This document shows positions 1 to 12,012 of a stretch of DNA of 64,000 bases, piece by piece. This DNA comes from Colias croceus (taxonomy: Eukaryota; Arthropoda; Insecta; Lepidoptera; Pieridae): positions 5,706,501 through 5,770,500 of the forward strand of contig NC_059544.1 of the NCBI RefSeq assembly GCF_905220415.1. Direction: 5' to 3'. Position numbers and translations under genes: made by a program. Within the stretch, counting starts at the first letter, position 1, and each line of letters opens with the position of its first letter. The notes below the pieces were generated by a model. That model was not told the DNA's origin. It saw nothing but the letters and a program-made list of their open reading frames with translations, and did not search any database.

Positions 1-1736
1 TTATTTTTCAAAAGGTATTTTTTTCTGGGTCGTAATCCTCAGTAACCTTGATGGGCACATATATTTCTTTTTATTTTACTTTTTGGAAAGCTGAAATACG
101 TAAAACAAAACAAATATGAGTTAAGTTAAAAAAGTATAAATTTCAATGTAAAAACGAACAATCTTATAACTACATGTGAGTGCAATACCGATGTCATGTG
201 TTGTTTCATTACTAGTAACAATCTTTAAAATGGTGTTCTAAATTTTCATCATAATATTGTTATTACAATATATTCTCTTCGCTATCCATAAAAACTCGTC
301 ATCATGGTTACCTTACTTGTTAAATCTGTTTATTGAAAACTTGTTGAAAAATGATAAAGTATTAGGGAAATAACAAATTTAACATGACTGCTTACTAAAA
401 TGATGCTAAATTAGACAATTTTTGCCATTGAAATGATTCTAAACAGGTAAATGCAGGAGTATTGAGGAATATTGTAAATAACGTAAATATACACTTGCCT
501 GTGAAATTCTATGCCAGAATTTGGTGTCCAAACACTTCTGCAATTTTGCACAATACAATGCATTCTTTATATTCGGAAAATATTCATTAAATAAGCAACA
601 ATATTAACTTAAATATTCGAAGCGACGCAATTTTTTTGACACACATGCCATATTGACAAAGTGAGAGTTGCTACAATTTTATTATGGCGATGGACTACCC
701 ATAATCAGGGAGTATCGCTTTTTAATAATTGGTTCAGATACTTAGTTTATTTAGCATAAATAATAATTGTCTTATCCACTCAACGGTCGGGCGCTCAAAA
801 CATCCTTACCCACTTAACGGTTCAACGCCTCCTGGCGGCAACTATTTTGACCTGCTCGAATGGTTCTATGCTCCCTGGAGGCAAGCACGCAGCTGTTTTA
901 AATATCCACTTTAAAATACACCAAACTCTTCCTGTCCCTGTCCAACTTATACAAATTGTAATCTACACATCCCATTCTAACTATATTCGAAGAATTATGG
1001 TCAAGGTCGATACAATTTTGTCGCGTTATGTTAGTTTGAAGTTCGTCGTAGTCTTGGGAGTCTTTTCATTTTCTGTCTTCAAATAAATAATATTTTTATA
1101 TGAGATGTGGTATTTTATCCTAAAACAACATTGTAAAGTATAAAATAAATTTGAATCAAATAAATGTTTGTGTATCAGTATTATCACATGTTTTAACAAG
1201 AAAATGGTGAAATATTTCTTTGCAACTTCAACTCATTATTTTTAATTGAATTTCAAATAAAAATACGATGTAAATAATACTGTCTTAATGGAAATTTCAC
1301 TGGAATTACGAGTAATTCTTTTATTTTTTATAAGTGTTTGCCATTTTTGAGAAATCTTCATTACAAGCCGATTGCGCGCCCGCGAGCGGGAGTACGCGCG
1401 AGAGGCCTAACCAATGACCACGTAAGGATGTTTGGAGCGCCCGACCGTTGAGTGTTGACCGTTAAGTGCCTCCAGGAGGCGTCGAACCGTTGAGTGGTTA
1501 TTCAACAATGCTTCTGAATGACGTTGTTGGCAATTTATCAACAAACTCATGTACAAAAACTAACCTTTTGCACAGAATATTACAGCATACATAGTAGCCT
1601 TGGGAAAACTTCGTATTAACAGTGGCAATACCAAGTTAGGTGTGAAAGTGATAAAAAACATGAACTGGGCAATATTTTCTTGTTACACGTCAATGTTCAT
1701 ACCGAAATCTCCAGTGTATTAGATATAAGCTTCTTG
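1..1736 (-). mobile_element. P-element-like transposon, copy A (cut by window edge, with nested insertion)
   Basis: Reverse-oriented copy of the family seen complete at 15154-16628 and 16737-18247. Its 5' terminal inverted repeat, reading inward CAAGAAGCTTATATC, ends at 1736; the other end lies outside the window. The THAP-like exon (CxxxxC then FH, GC-type donor) is present in reverse near 494-562. A second element (776-1497) is inserted in it. Family assignment to the P superfamily rests on the THAP domain start plus the 8-bp target duplications of the complete copies. Confidence 0.75.
776..1497. mobile_element. Nested inverted-repeat DNA transposon inside copy A
   Basis: This 722-bp block is absent from the otherwise colinear copies B and C. 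It begins CCACTCAACGGTCGG and ends in the inverted form of CCACTCAACGGTTCG, with TTAT on both sides as a probable target duplication. Each arm is compound: short motifs such as CACTCAACGG, GGGCGCTC, a block with CATCCTTAC and CGCCTCCTGG recur in different order. No coding capacity was recognised; it looks non-autonomous. The 4-bp duplication does not identify a superfamily with certainty. Confidence 0.7.
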
Positions 1737-1744
1737 GTCTGTGC

Positions 1745-2440
1745 TGAGAATGGTAAATGCTTTTGGTAATTCTTGTGGTAATACAATAAACAATTCGATG
1801 AAAAAAAAATTAAATAACAGTAAGCCTATAGTTACAGTTTCCTTTTCAAAAAAAAATACAATTAGGTACGTACTTAGTCATCTTTATTTTAAATACATTT
1901 TGTGAGTACAATAACAAAATCAATAAATGAATAATAATTTACAAATTATAAAAAGGCTTTGTAAATTGTAATGTATAATTAAGCATATAACTATAATAGT
2001 TGTTCAAATTTTATCAAAATAAATATAGCACTTAATAAACAATATCTAGATCAAAATAATTTATAACCCTAAGTAACTACTCATGAGTTATCGTAGTTTT
2101 TACATATTGTATTAATATGTATATATTATATATACGGTTCCTGGCAATGTACCTATAGTTATATCATGTTTAAATCCTGCAATATCGTGAAAAGGAAAGA
2201 TAAAAATATTTAAAAGATAAGAATAATATATCCAGACTGCAAACATAATTCATATATATAGGCACAGACTAATAATAATATACTACGTATACAAATATAG
2301 GTACCATTCTATCCACTTTGCCCGAATATTAGATAATAAGTTTGAGTTAACACTTATGTCGTCACATAATGGCGCTGAATCAATTCTATTCCTAGTAGTA
2401 CATATTAGTAATTAGTAGGTACACCAAACAAATATATATT
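1745..2440. other. AT-rich intergenic stretch
   Basis: Homopolymer-rich and AT-rich, with no open frame or recognisable repeat terminus seen. Confidence 0.5.
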
Positions 2441-2447
2441 ATAGGAC

Positions 2448-2680
2448 ATTATTACACAAATCGACCTAGTCCCACAGTAAGCTCAATTAAGGCTTGTGTT
2501 GTGGGTACTAGGCGACGATAAATATAATATTTAATAAATACATATATAGATAATAACACCCAGACCCAAGAACAAATAATTGAGTTCATCACACAAATAT
2601 TTGCCCTGACCGGGGATCGAACCCGGGACCGTCGGCTCAGTAGGCAGTTACTTTACCACTGCGCCAACCGCGTCGTCAAA
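2448..2680 (-). repeat. tRNA-derived SINE
   Basis: On the minus strand the head reads as a Pol III promoter: a box A-like TTGGCGCAGTGG, then 45 bases on a perfect box B-like GGTTCGATCCCC, inside a tRNA-like T arm. It is followed by a tRNA-unrelated body (TGATGAACTCAATTATTTG and on) and an AT-rich end. This head-plus-body arrangement is the standard SINE layout and the body resembles abundant lepidopteran SINEs as I remember them. Confidence 0.75.
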
Positions 2681-2689
2681 ATGTGGCCA

Positions 2690-3185
2690 TTATTTTAAAA
2701 TAAATACCACGAGTATCTAATTAACAATCATTTATTTGTCGATTGTTGTTGGTAGGTATGTGTTACGCTCTACGTGTACGGGAAAAGGCTCGGAAAAACC
2801 ACGACGACTATAAGGCTTATTTATCCGCAGTTACGAATGTTTGGTATTAACTAGCTATTATTCAAAGATTATTCATAGTAAAAAGAGAGAAATATGTTAT
2901 TTCGAACAAAGGTTCATCGCGTCATTTGTATGCACGCGGACCGCTTAGCCACAGCTTAGCCACGCCGCGCCGTGTGTACCTAAACGCCGGGAGTTGGCCT
3001 ACTTCTCTCTTTTTATGATATTATCATCTATTGGTATTTGGTATTAAATATACTGGAATGGATCAAGTGCATTTCAGTGCAAAATTTACATTATTCCAAT
3101 AGTAATCCAGCGCAAGATTCGGTCGCTATTATGGACTGGAGTAATGTTAACCGAGCAATATTAATCACCTACTTTTTTTCGTAAC
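2690..3185. other. Intergenic, nothing recognised
   Basis: Mixed-composition DNA with a GC-richer patch near 2930-2990. No convincing exon or repeat boundary seen. Confidence 0.4.
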
Positions 3186-3214
3186 AGTGGAAAGACAATT
3201 AAATGTATTTTTTT

Positions 3215-3480
3215 TTCACCCGAAGAAGTTTATGAATTAAAACTTCTTTATCGGGGTTGGAAAAAAATTTAGTGTAAAATTTGTTCGTTACGCGTGACAT
3301 TTTTCCGTTACGCACCATCTTTTTCTTATCCCTACCACGCGTGATTCGACGTATTTCTGTAAAGTTGCATATAGTAAATCATTATTTGAAAAATAAGGTC
3401 ATAAAGAAGTTTCACTTCTTACGTGTGTACACTAGTACACGCACACATTTTTATAACTACTTGTATAATAAAATATAGAC
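3215..3480. repeat. Dispersed-type repeat with palindromic core
   Basis: Contains GAAGAAGTTT and its inverse AAACTTCTT flanking a 9-base spacer near 3223-3250, then short repeated CGTTACGC motifs. The composition and internal repetition look like a dispersed repeat; no terminus could be fixed and no other copy is in the window. Confidence 0.3.
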
Positions 3481-3879
3481 ATTGCCAGTACCTAATACAT
3501 ATTTATAAAATTTACACTACGAATTACATTGATCAAAGAATGGAAATATAATAATAATTGTAGATATAGGTATTATTTACAGCTTTTTAATGCCAGTCTT
3601 AATATTTACAATTTAACTTATTGTCACTACTTCTACTTTGTGTTAATTTAGTATGTCTTCATTAATTCTAAAACATGTATATCCAGTCATAGAAAGATAA
3701 AAAGTAGCCAAGCTTTTAGAAATAATATTTATAAAAAGGATCGTTATAGAACATAGCTTAGGATGTAGAAGTGGACGTCATTAAAATTTTACGTCATGGT
3801 TTCTCAAATGCAGCGAAATTGCACAATAATAAAAATGAGATGCAATGCTCTAAGGATGCAATATGTTAATAAAATAATA

Positions 3880-4199
3880 TACCGGACCATTGAGATAATA
3901 TTACTTCGTATGGAGGAGACACCACGAACAAAATCTGTGCGCCATTTTTTTGCTCTAACTAAGTTTTAAAAATTATTATCTAGTTAGGTACTTACCGATG
4001 AAAGTAATTCCTTTGCACTTTTCCGTATTATTTGTATTATTTGTGCAATATCGTAACACACACGAAGGCATATTTGATGCGTTTCACTTTAAAACAAATA
4101 AAAAATAAGCGTGCAGTTACGCCATATGGCGTATGTTGAGCGGAACATAAGTGATGTAGGCGGTGTCGTCTCCATATGTATATCTCAATGTACCGGACT
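3880..4199. mobile_element. MITE-like element
   Basis: Imperfect inverted repeats face each other: ACCGGACCATTGAGATA on the left and the inverse of TCCGGTACATTGAGATA on the right, followed inward by GTATGGAGGAGACACC and the inverse of ATATGGAGACGACACC. TA dinucleotides lie at the edges. No coding sequence. Confidence 0.5.
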
Positions 4200-4970
4200 A
4201 GATAATTAAATATGTATTCGTAATTTGGATGCATTGATACGTAATATTTTTATTTTTTCCAACCATAACACGACTAGTAATGGCGCGCTTTCTTCACAAA
4301 ATAACACTGCGCGTAAAGCTTCTGTATTATTAAATACTTTCTTTTACTGTAATTTCATGCATAAATTATTGCTATCCTATAATAATTCTTAAATCTTATT
4401 AACATATTGCATTTTCATCATCTTGTTTAAAAAAATTACTCAAAATATCTAATTGTGAAATATTTTTGTCAATCACTACCTATTTGTTCACATTAAGACA
4501 AACATAATAATTAGAAACTGATAATTAATTATTCTTGAAGTAAGTACGCATTAAAAATAATAAAAGGACGGATAAAAAAAATAGTTTATATTTTATGTTG
4601 TTTTAACGGTGGGAATTACACTATCCATAACTACATGATATTATGTAAAGTATGAGGTAAAGGGAAATGTCTTTCAAGCTATTAATAATTATCTATTACA
4701 TACGTCATGTTTACAAATATTTTCTGGACTTCAATTGTAATTTTTTTGAGACATAGAAAAGATTAAATGCTTATTTATTTTAAGGTATGTACTCTGGTAA
4801 TGGCTGGTTAACACGTATTAAGTTGATAAGATAACTAAATTTTAAGTGATTAATTGCGTGTAAACACACAATTTAGTAGCAAGTTGCAAGTTAAAATTTA
4901 GTTCACAACTGAACTCGATAATTAGAATTTTTCTATTTTTCTGTTATGTTGGTGGGTGTGGCTTCAGGCT
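4200..4970. other. AT-rich intergenic stretch
   Basis: No exon, RNA gene or repeat end recognised. Confidence 0.5.
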
Positions 4971-4971
4971 A

Positions 4972-5179
4972 AGGCTGGTTGCAGAGGTTGACCGACCATC
5001 AGTGCGTACGTCAGTCGCGCTTGTCATATGTATGGAAATTCATAAAACCGTTCATAGCTAGACCGACCATACGCACGCGTATTGTCATGCGCATTAGTGT
5101 CATAGTCATACAATTGTTGATGCGTATCGTCAGGACCGACGGTACGCACTGACGGTCGGTCAAGCTCTGCAACCAGCCT
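4972..5179. mobile_element. MITE with TA target duplication
   Basis: Long inverted repeats: AGGCTGGTTGCAGAGGTTGA at the left and the inverse of AGGCTGGTTGCAGAGCTTGA at the right, continuing inward through CCGACCATCAGTGCGTAC. TA flanks both ends. About 208 bp, nearly all hairpin, no coding sequence. Confidence 0.75.
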
Positions 5180-5181
5180 TA

Positions 5182-6520
5182 TTACTTGACACGATTGGAC
5201 AGCTACAATTTAGTTAAAACTGCACAAAAATTGTTTATCGTTTTTCTTTTTGTAAATTTGTGGAAGAATATATTATAAAGAGAATGCTTGTGGAATGTGC
5301 ATGGTACTGATATCTTCTATTTAGCCAATTTCTCACCCACAATCTTTTGGGTGTGATTATTTCTCTCTTTATTTCATTTATATTAATATTTTCCTTCTTT
5401 AACCGCTTCTTAAATCTCACTAATAATAAATTTAAGGATAGAATTTACGACTTCTTTGCGTTGTTGATCGTCCATCCTGAGTTACCTAATGAACTTGACT
5501 ACTAACGTTTGGACAGCTACTTAAATATAAGTCACATAATATTAAGTTAAAATTTAGTTACCTACTTATCAACTTAATGCGTGTAAACCAGCCATTTAAG
5601 ATTAACTATTTTAAACTGCAAAAGATTATTTTATTACTGACATGTCAGTCAGAAATAAAATCAATTTGAATGTTGTAGTTTCATTGAATCTTTTTTTATT
5701 ATTAAAATTAATTATTATAATGTCTAAATGTATGATCTTTTGCAGTTAGTACTGATATAGACTAGATAATTACAAGATATTGAGAGGCAATGGCATATTG
5801 TTTGATTTGTTAACTTGTAAACTTAAATTGAATATTATATAGAATAAATCTTAACAATATTATGAATGATTTCTTATGTTTAGTTTATTTTTATAGAATA
5901 AAATATGCCAATGAGTGAAAAAATGTAAGTATTCACTATAACTATATGTACTTACTTTTTTCTTCAAAATAACTGACAAAAATAAGATTTCTAATATTTA
6001 GCCCCACATTAAACTACTAAACATCTACTAAGTAGAGTTAATTTTACAAAATACCAATATGTATTGCAAGACAGATCAAAAAAATAATTAACATCAAGAA
6101 TACAGAGTTAAACTCTTTATATAATTGTAATTTTAAAATCTTATTAAAATAACATTTAATGGAAAACTCACGAGATAATAACTTCATAACAATGTAAATA
6201 GTAAAATACTGTTTGTACTTTGTACATTATCATAAGTCCAACTTACTCTTTCATAGAGTATATTTGTCAGCGTATAGCTGGCATAAATGCCTTAATAAAG
6301 AAAAAATAAAGCTTCACCATTGTGATAGTTTTACCCTAAGGCCTATTCTATGGCAATAAGACACAATAAGTGTCATCACAAAATATTCCTAAAGGTTACA
6401 TCCCACTAAGCTTTAAAAGAAACATGCATTATATTAATCAATAAAGAATTATAACAAAATAATCGTCAGTAAGCGTAAAACAGTTGCATATCCTATTCAA
6501 TCACAATTAGAATCCGCAGA
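5182..6520. other. AT-rich intergenic, downstream side of menin
   Basis: No coding sequence recognised. The part nearest 6520 is expected to hold the 3' UTR of the minus-strand menin gene; AATAAA-type signals in reverse are present but none can be assigned with confidence. Confidence 0.4.
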
Positions 6521-6524
6521 TCAA

Positions 6525-9500
6525 TCAGCGTTCACGGCGAGCTCGCTTTGCACGCGATACAGATCCCGAATTTTCTTCATCATCTCGCCTTTGTGTTTGA
6601 GGCCTCTGTAACTGACTTTGAGCTGTTAGTTGCAGCTGCAGTGCGTGCGTATTTAATCTCTCTGCTAATAACAAAGGTTTAAGCGCTGCCATTTTATGGC
6701 TATATAAAGTCACGCGTGGCCGACTATTCACCGCCGCTGTTAGTTGCTCTCTAACAGTCATTTCAATGTTCTCAGAAGCATTATTCCAGCTATCATTACT
6801 GGCTGTGGAATCTTTATTTTCCCCTTCTTCAGTTTTCTTTATATCATCACCAATATGATTATTTTCTGTATTGCAAACAATATTTACTTGAGCTCTTACC
6901 TCTGCATCAAATTTTGAAATTGTACTAACCAGAGGCTTAGCCCAGCCAATATGTAAAATAGGAGTCTGACTTCCTTCTTCCCATTTACAAATACCATCAT
7001 AAAACCTGAAAATGGATAATTTCTTTTTATATCTATACATTTAGTGAATTGGTTTTGAATTGTAATGTATGTAATTTAATGTATTACATATTATGATGAA
7101 GCAATTATGTCTGCTATAATTTAACTAATAAACAGTATTTGCATAATCATTACAAATTTTTATTACTTATAATAATATTATATATTAAATAAATTATTTA
7201 AAAAGCGTAAATATATTACAAGGCGTGACTAAAATGGCCGAGAGGACTGAGGATACGATGGCCTGTCAAATATAATATTTAGCCCATACAACATACCGGC
7301 GCATAAATAGTAAAATAATTTTTATAAAGCACTGGTTCTGAGTCAAGCAGTCAGTTGATGAAAAATTACTTAACTTGACCCACTGATTTTTTTGTCTATA
7401 TTTATTTATTTGTCAATTAGGGTGTAAATCGTCAATTAGGGTGTAAATTTTATCATATACTTATATTGTAGGCAGTGGTTTGATAGGCAGTGTGACATAC
7501 AAATTTAAAAAAAATTGAGGAATGATTTTTGTTTCCTTTGAAGAGTTCTTTCCCTCCAGGTACTATTGCAAAATTACACCCTATATATAGAAGCAGAAAA
7601 ATGCTCCCCACAAAGTCAATGAAGTTTTGGAGAGTCATACAAAAAACCATAACTGCAGCAAAGCTAATGAAATAAAACAGTATTATTATTTTAATTTAAT
7701 TACCTCAATAAAGATGCAAAACATTCTGGATCCTTCAAGATGGATCTTGCGGAATGTCCTGAACTTTCAGCCTTCATTAGTTGAGGAATGAGTTCATTTG
7801 CTATTTCAGAAAATTCTTTGTAAATTTCTTCATCATCTCTTGAATAATTATAACTAAAACAAATAAAAATTTTGATAAATTATTTCTCTATGTTTCAAAA
7901 AGTTGTGTAATTACATGAAAATAAATGTGAAAGGAGAATGCCCATGAAAGTATGGACCACAGTATAGTGTTGCGTCAATGCCAGAGTGGTTTTGGAGGGT
8001 TCTTCGATATTCAAAAGATTTTTACCAATTGATTTTTTTATGATAAAAACAGGGGTTTTCAAGATATTGGGAAAAATGTGAAATAACCTCAAAACTTAAA
8101 TAACACCGATTTAGTTAGGTTTATGTGTGATTTAGGTAGCATTTTATCTGCCGAAGGTTATTTTTCGATTAACATATTTAATCTATGCGTAGAGCTTATG
8201 CTTTCAGACAAAGTCCATCTGTTCATCGGCTAGTGTAGGTAGGCACCAGAAATCTTCCGGGACGGATTTCAAGAAAACCTAAATATATATTTTAAAAATG
8301 CCAATAGAGTTTTTATTCGGTTTACATGTTGTTGTTGTTGTATGAATCATTTTTTCACTACATATTCGAAGAAAGAAACAAATAAGAAATAACTGGTTAC
8401 CTACCAAGCTATGTCATAATTTTTTGTAATTTTTTATATATATATTTATATTATTTTACTTCACTATCTATGTTAAAACAACCTACAGTGTATAAACAAT
8501 ACCTTAAAGAGTGATTTTATGTTAATTGATTTTTTTGTAATTCAATGAAAACAATAATCGATATTAATACTTTTTTTACCGCTTGGTTACCGTGGTAACT
8601 GGTAATGGACACTAAATCTATAATAACGGATCTAAACAATTACATGTCTTATTAGATTTTACAAAACATTCCCTGTTCAAAATATATTTTCCGATGGTAA
8701 GAAGGCCTCTAAATTACCGAGATTTTTTTAATAATATTGTTGTCTTGATGCATGAGAAAAACCAGTACCAAAAATGGGCATTCTCCTTTATAACAAAGTA
8801 CAGATTTTTTCTTAATTGGTAATCATGATATATTTACTAGCCTGATTTATATTTGAATAATATGTAATTTATTAACATAAATAAGCCTCTATTTCTATAG
8901 TGCAAACAATACTAAAAACATACTGTCGAATAACATCTCCAGCACATGCCCAAGCATGAAATGCTTCTTTATACATCTTATGACGGTGATAGTAGCCCCC
9001 TTGAAATGTATATGGATACACATGTCTGTCATCATAGTGATGCCGGGATGACCTTATGGCTTGTAAATACAATGCAGCTGAATCTGGTCTTGGAGTATTA
9101 CTTTTTGTATTTGTACTCTCTTCTTTTGTTGCTGAATTTTTCATTTCTTCTGAGCAATTTGACAATTTCATATATTCCTCCAAATCACCAAGATTACCCA
9201 AGGCCATTGGATAGGTATGTAAATGACCTGCAATCAAGTTAAAAGATTATAAATAATTTAAGCTAGTTTTTAATGGAATCATTGTATAATATTGTCTCAT
9301 ATCAAGAGTGCTGTTTGAAAAATGTACCTTTCTCATACAACAACCAAAGAAGCTTGTGCTGCATTAATGCAACTTCATGGACATCAATTGTTGGTGTTAA
9401 TGTTGGATTAATTGATGACACTAGTGCTGCTAATTCCATGACACGAGTGCAAACAACAGGTTTGCCAGCTACATAGAGCCATGAATGGGCTAACACTCCA

Positions 9501-10206
9501 TCTCCCACAGATCTTCCCCTTTTGTCTTCATTACCTTTGCCATGCCAAGTTACCTGTGATATGTATAAACCATGGTTAAAGTATTTGCCCTATTAATAAA
9601 AGACAAATAAACTAAATTTATAGGTATGTTCATATTATTATAAACTACCTCCGCAGTTTCTTTTCCATCTTTTCCAAATACCACCCAGGCATGGTCTTCT
9701 GATAGAGCCAGGTGAACATCATTTTTACCTAGCACCTGACAGGCCGCAGTAACTGCAAATGCAACACCAAAGCAATCCAACTTGTTTCCTGTTAAAAAAC
9801 TGTATATAGACTGAAGGTGCGCTCTATCTTTATAGTAACTGCGGGTAAGAGAATTCCATACAACATCAGCAACTCTTTTCACAAGTTCTCGACTTGAAAA
9901 TTCACCGCTTAGTAGTTTAGCATCAACCCCACTTTTCATCAACGAAATGAAGCGATCATATAGAGATTTTACTTCTTCCCAGGACACCGAAGGGAATTTC
10001 ATTTTAACAAACTTGTTATTGGCGAGTGTTACATCTTTATCATTAGCTTTTATATTAGTTAAGTTGTTTTCAACAGCTCCTACTATGATTGAAAACAAAG
10101 CCAAATCAGGTTCTTTTTCGCTACGCAGTTGCTCTTCGAATAATTCACACACCTTTTGAATACTGTCAAAGGGGAAAAAAGATTTATATTCAATAAGTCC
10201 ACTCAT
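6525..10206 (-). CDS. Menin (five coding exons)
   Basis: Homologue of the MEN1 tumour-suppressor product, a nuclear scaffold that in animals binds MLL/COMPASS-like histone methyltransferases and transcription factors. Exons, in coding order: 10206-9649, 9553-9328, 9227-8924, 7853-7704, 7005-6525; lengths sum to 573 codons including stop (572 aa; human about 610). Phases close at every junction. Family hallmarks visible are SSRELVK-like, NSLTRSYYKDRAH, the LALSEDHAWVVFG block, YPMALGNLGDLEE, RFYDGICKWEEG and the C-terminal ALQLQLTAQSQ segment before a basic tail. The start was chosen because the N terminus aligns with the family's FPxxSIxxxxxLF opening. The third exon is taken to end at GTATGT, the only donor that keeps frame with the next exon. 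The acidic/polar region after the conserved core is shorter than in vertebrates. Identification is very firm; exact donors are hand-placed. Confidence 0.95.
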
Positions 10207-10636
10207 GGCTAAAGTTTTACATATTAATCAGGTTTGTATTGAATGATTACAGCAAATATGCAATATAATTATTAACAACAGTAAATAAATAACCGTAGGT
10301 AGGTAGTCAAAATGCCGGTGACCACAGCGGCACCACAGATATTTTATTAATCTTTATTAAACTGTAACAGATAATATTTTCTAAATTTAACGTCTGTGAC
10401 AATAATCGGACCTTGAATCGCACCCACCACGGCCGGACGATGAAATTGTACTCAGTCCGCAGTCGTCAGTACTGTTCTAGACGATATCTCCAGACTCCAG
10501 TGTTTTCAGTTTTCACTAGATGTAAGCTTCTTGATTGCAAGAGTGCAGTTATTTTTTTAACGAGTGCCCCAGAGTGTCCGTAACTCCATTTATTATAATT
10601 AAGTATCTTTAAGCATACAATAATGAACAAAATTAC

Positions 10637-10711
10637 CTGAGCGTGCTGCACAGATCTATAGATCTGTGGCGTGCTGTCTATGCCCAACACTTCAATCTTG
10701 ATTCTTGACAT
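10637..10711 (-). CDS. Possible upstream exon or uORF 5' of menin
   Basis: A 25-codon open stretch begins with ATG at 10711 and ends at a plausible donor (CAG then GTAATT). Its translation (starting MSRIKIEVLGID) is not recognised. It lies 431 bp upstream of menin on the same strand. If spliced to the acceptor just before the menin start (CTTTAG then CCATGA), the frame would run into TGA overlapping the menin ATG, i.e. a 26-codon uORF. It could instead be exon 1 of an unrelated small gene, or noise. Confidence 0.3.
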
Positions 10712-10792
10712 GACATGTCAAATTGAGTAAATTGTCAGAAATTTTAATCAATAAAAAAATATTGGTTGAGTGTTAAGTACTCACTTGTATTA

Positions 10793-11796
10793 TGGTGGCA
10801 GTACACATGGGGCCAACGTGTTGGGCCAACGGGTTGGGCCAACGTGTAGAGAGCTACTTGGCGGTATGTTGGCTTCATTAGTGTAGTTGGCGCCAATATT
10901 GGCAGGCCATCCGAATGTTGTCGGTTTTTTGTGCACACTTCAAAGGATCTTGGCGCGCTCCGCAAACAGCGTTCACACGTTGGTGTGTTCTTCAGTTTGT
11001 TGTTACTCATCAGCGGAGACAGTATCGTTGCGCGTCAATGAAATTTACGTTTCCATGTTCCGATAGCGATGGCGGCGCCGATGTGGACAAGCAATGAGGT
11101 TTTACAATTCGTAGAATTGTATCGACATGAATGAATAATTTGGAATCCACGGCATGAACTACACAAAAATAAAAACCATTTGACTCAATAAATTAGATGT
11201 TTTATTTTCTATTTATTATATTATTCTAGACTAAGATTCTAGATGTTTTTCATAACTCACTTTCATACATTTTCGATAAAAAATGAATAAATTTATAAAA
11301 TGAGTAAAATAGTATGAAACAGTTAAGTAGGTACTTGTTCTTAAAAATTAAATAACAATATACAATGAGCATGATTTTGATCAAATATCAAATTGTGCTT
11401 TAGGTATTACATAAATAATATTATCAAATATCACCAATCAATACATCCGTCCGTACTCTTTAAAGTTTCGTTTTATAGTTAAAATTAAATGTAAAATGTA
11501 CAAATTTAAAACATTTAAAAAAATGTAAACATATTTTTTTAATAATGTTTTATTTGTACAGAATAATAATCATAGACAGCAGAGTACACTCAATGTTATT
11601 GGTGCACATGTACGTAATAATTAAACGCACTGTATAAATAAATTGCCGCGGCTGCAAGAACTTCTACGGACTACGTCCATCTTTGAAGCGCCAATGCAGA
11701 ATGATCAGTACGCCAATGTGTGAACAGGAATCTTGAATCCTTCATTTTTACCCAACACGTTGGCCCAACGCCTTGGCCCCATGTGTACTGCCGCTA
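10793..11796. mobile_element. Harbinger-like non-autonomous DNA transposon
   Basis: A 1-kb element flanked by TTA on both sides, the 3-bp target duplication typical of PIF/Harbinger. Terminal inverted repeats share GGCAGTACACATGGGGCCAA. Inside the left end the motif GGGCCAACG repeats several times, and the right end has the matching CGTTGGCCC series. It contains a short MADF-like coding scrap but no recognisable transposase. Confidence 0.75.
11069..11134 (+). pseudogene. MADF-like fragment inside the Harbinger-like element
   Basis: Twenty-one codons starting ATG give a peptide with MWTSNEVLQFVELYRHE, resembling the opening of MADF/SANT-like DNA-binding domains (W, then E-x3-FVELYR), followed at once by a stop. 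Autonomous Harbinger elements usually carry a Myb/SANT/MADF-like accessory protein, so this is read as a remnant of it. The match is short, so the assignment is tentative. Confidence 0.45.
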
Positions 11797-12012
11797 TTAG
11801 GTACAATGAAAATTGTTAAAATAATTGGACTACGAATAAGATAAAGATTAATTCGAAAATATTTAAATTCTGATATTTTTACGTCTAAATTAAAAACCTG
11901 GAGTAAGTTTGGTGCAACAAACAGTTTACAAACGTTTTTGTGCAATACAAAATATAATAATTCTTTCAACAAAGTTTATTTTTTAGGTAGGTGGTAGGTA
12001 CCGAAAAAAGGA

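Noticed and set aside
8946..9242. 98-codon plus-strand ORF
   Set aside because: It is the antisense shadow of menin exon 3.
10483..10540. Resemblance to a P-like element end (CAAGAAGCTTACATCTAGTG, then ACACTGGAG)
   Set aside because: A 10-base gap breaks the match, there is no partner end, and no 8-bp duplication was found, so it was not called a fourth copy.
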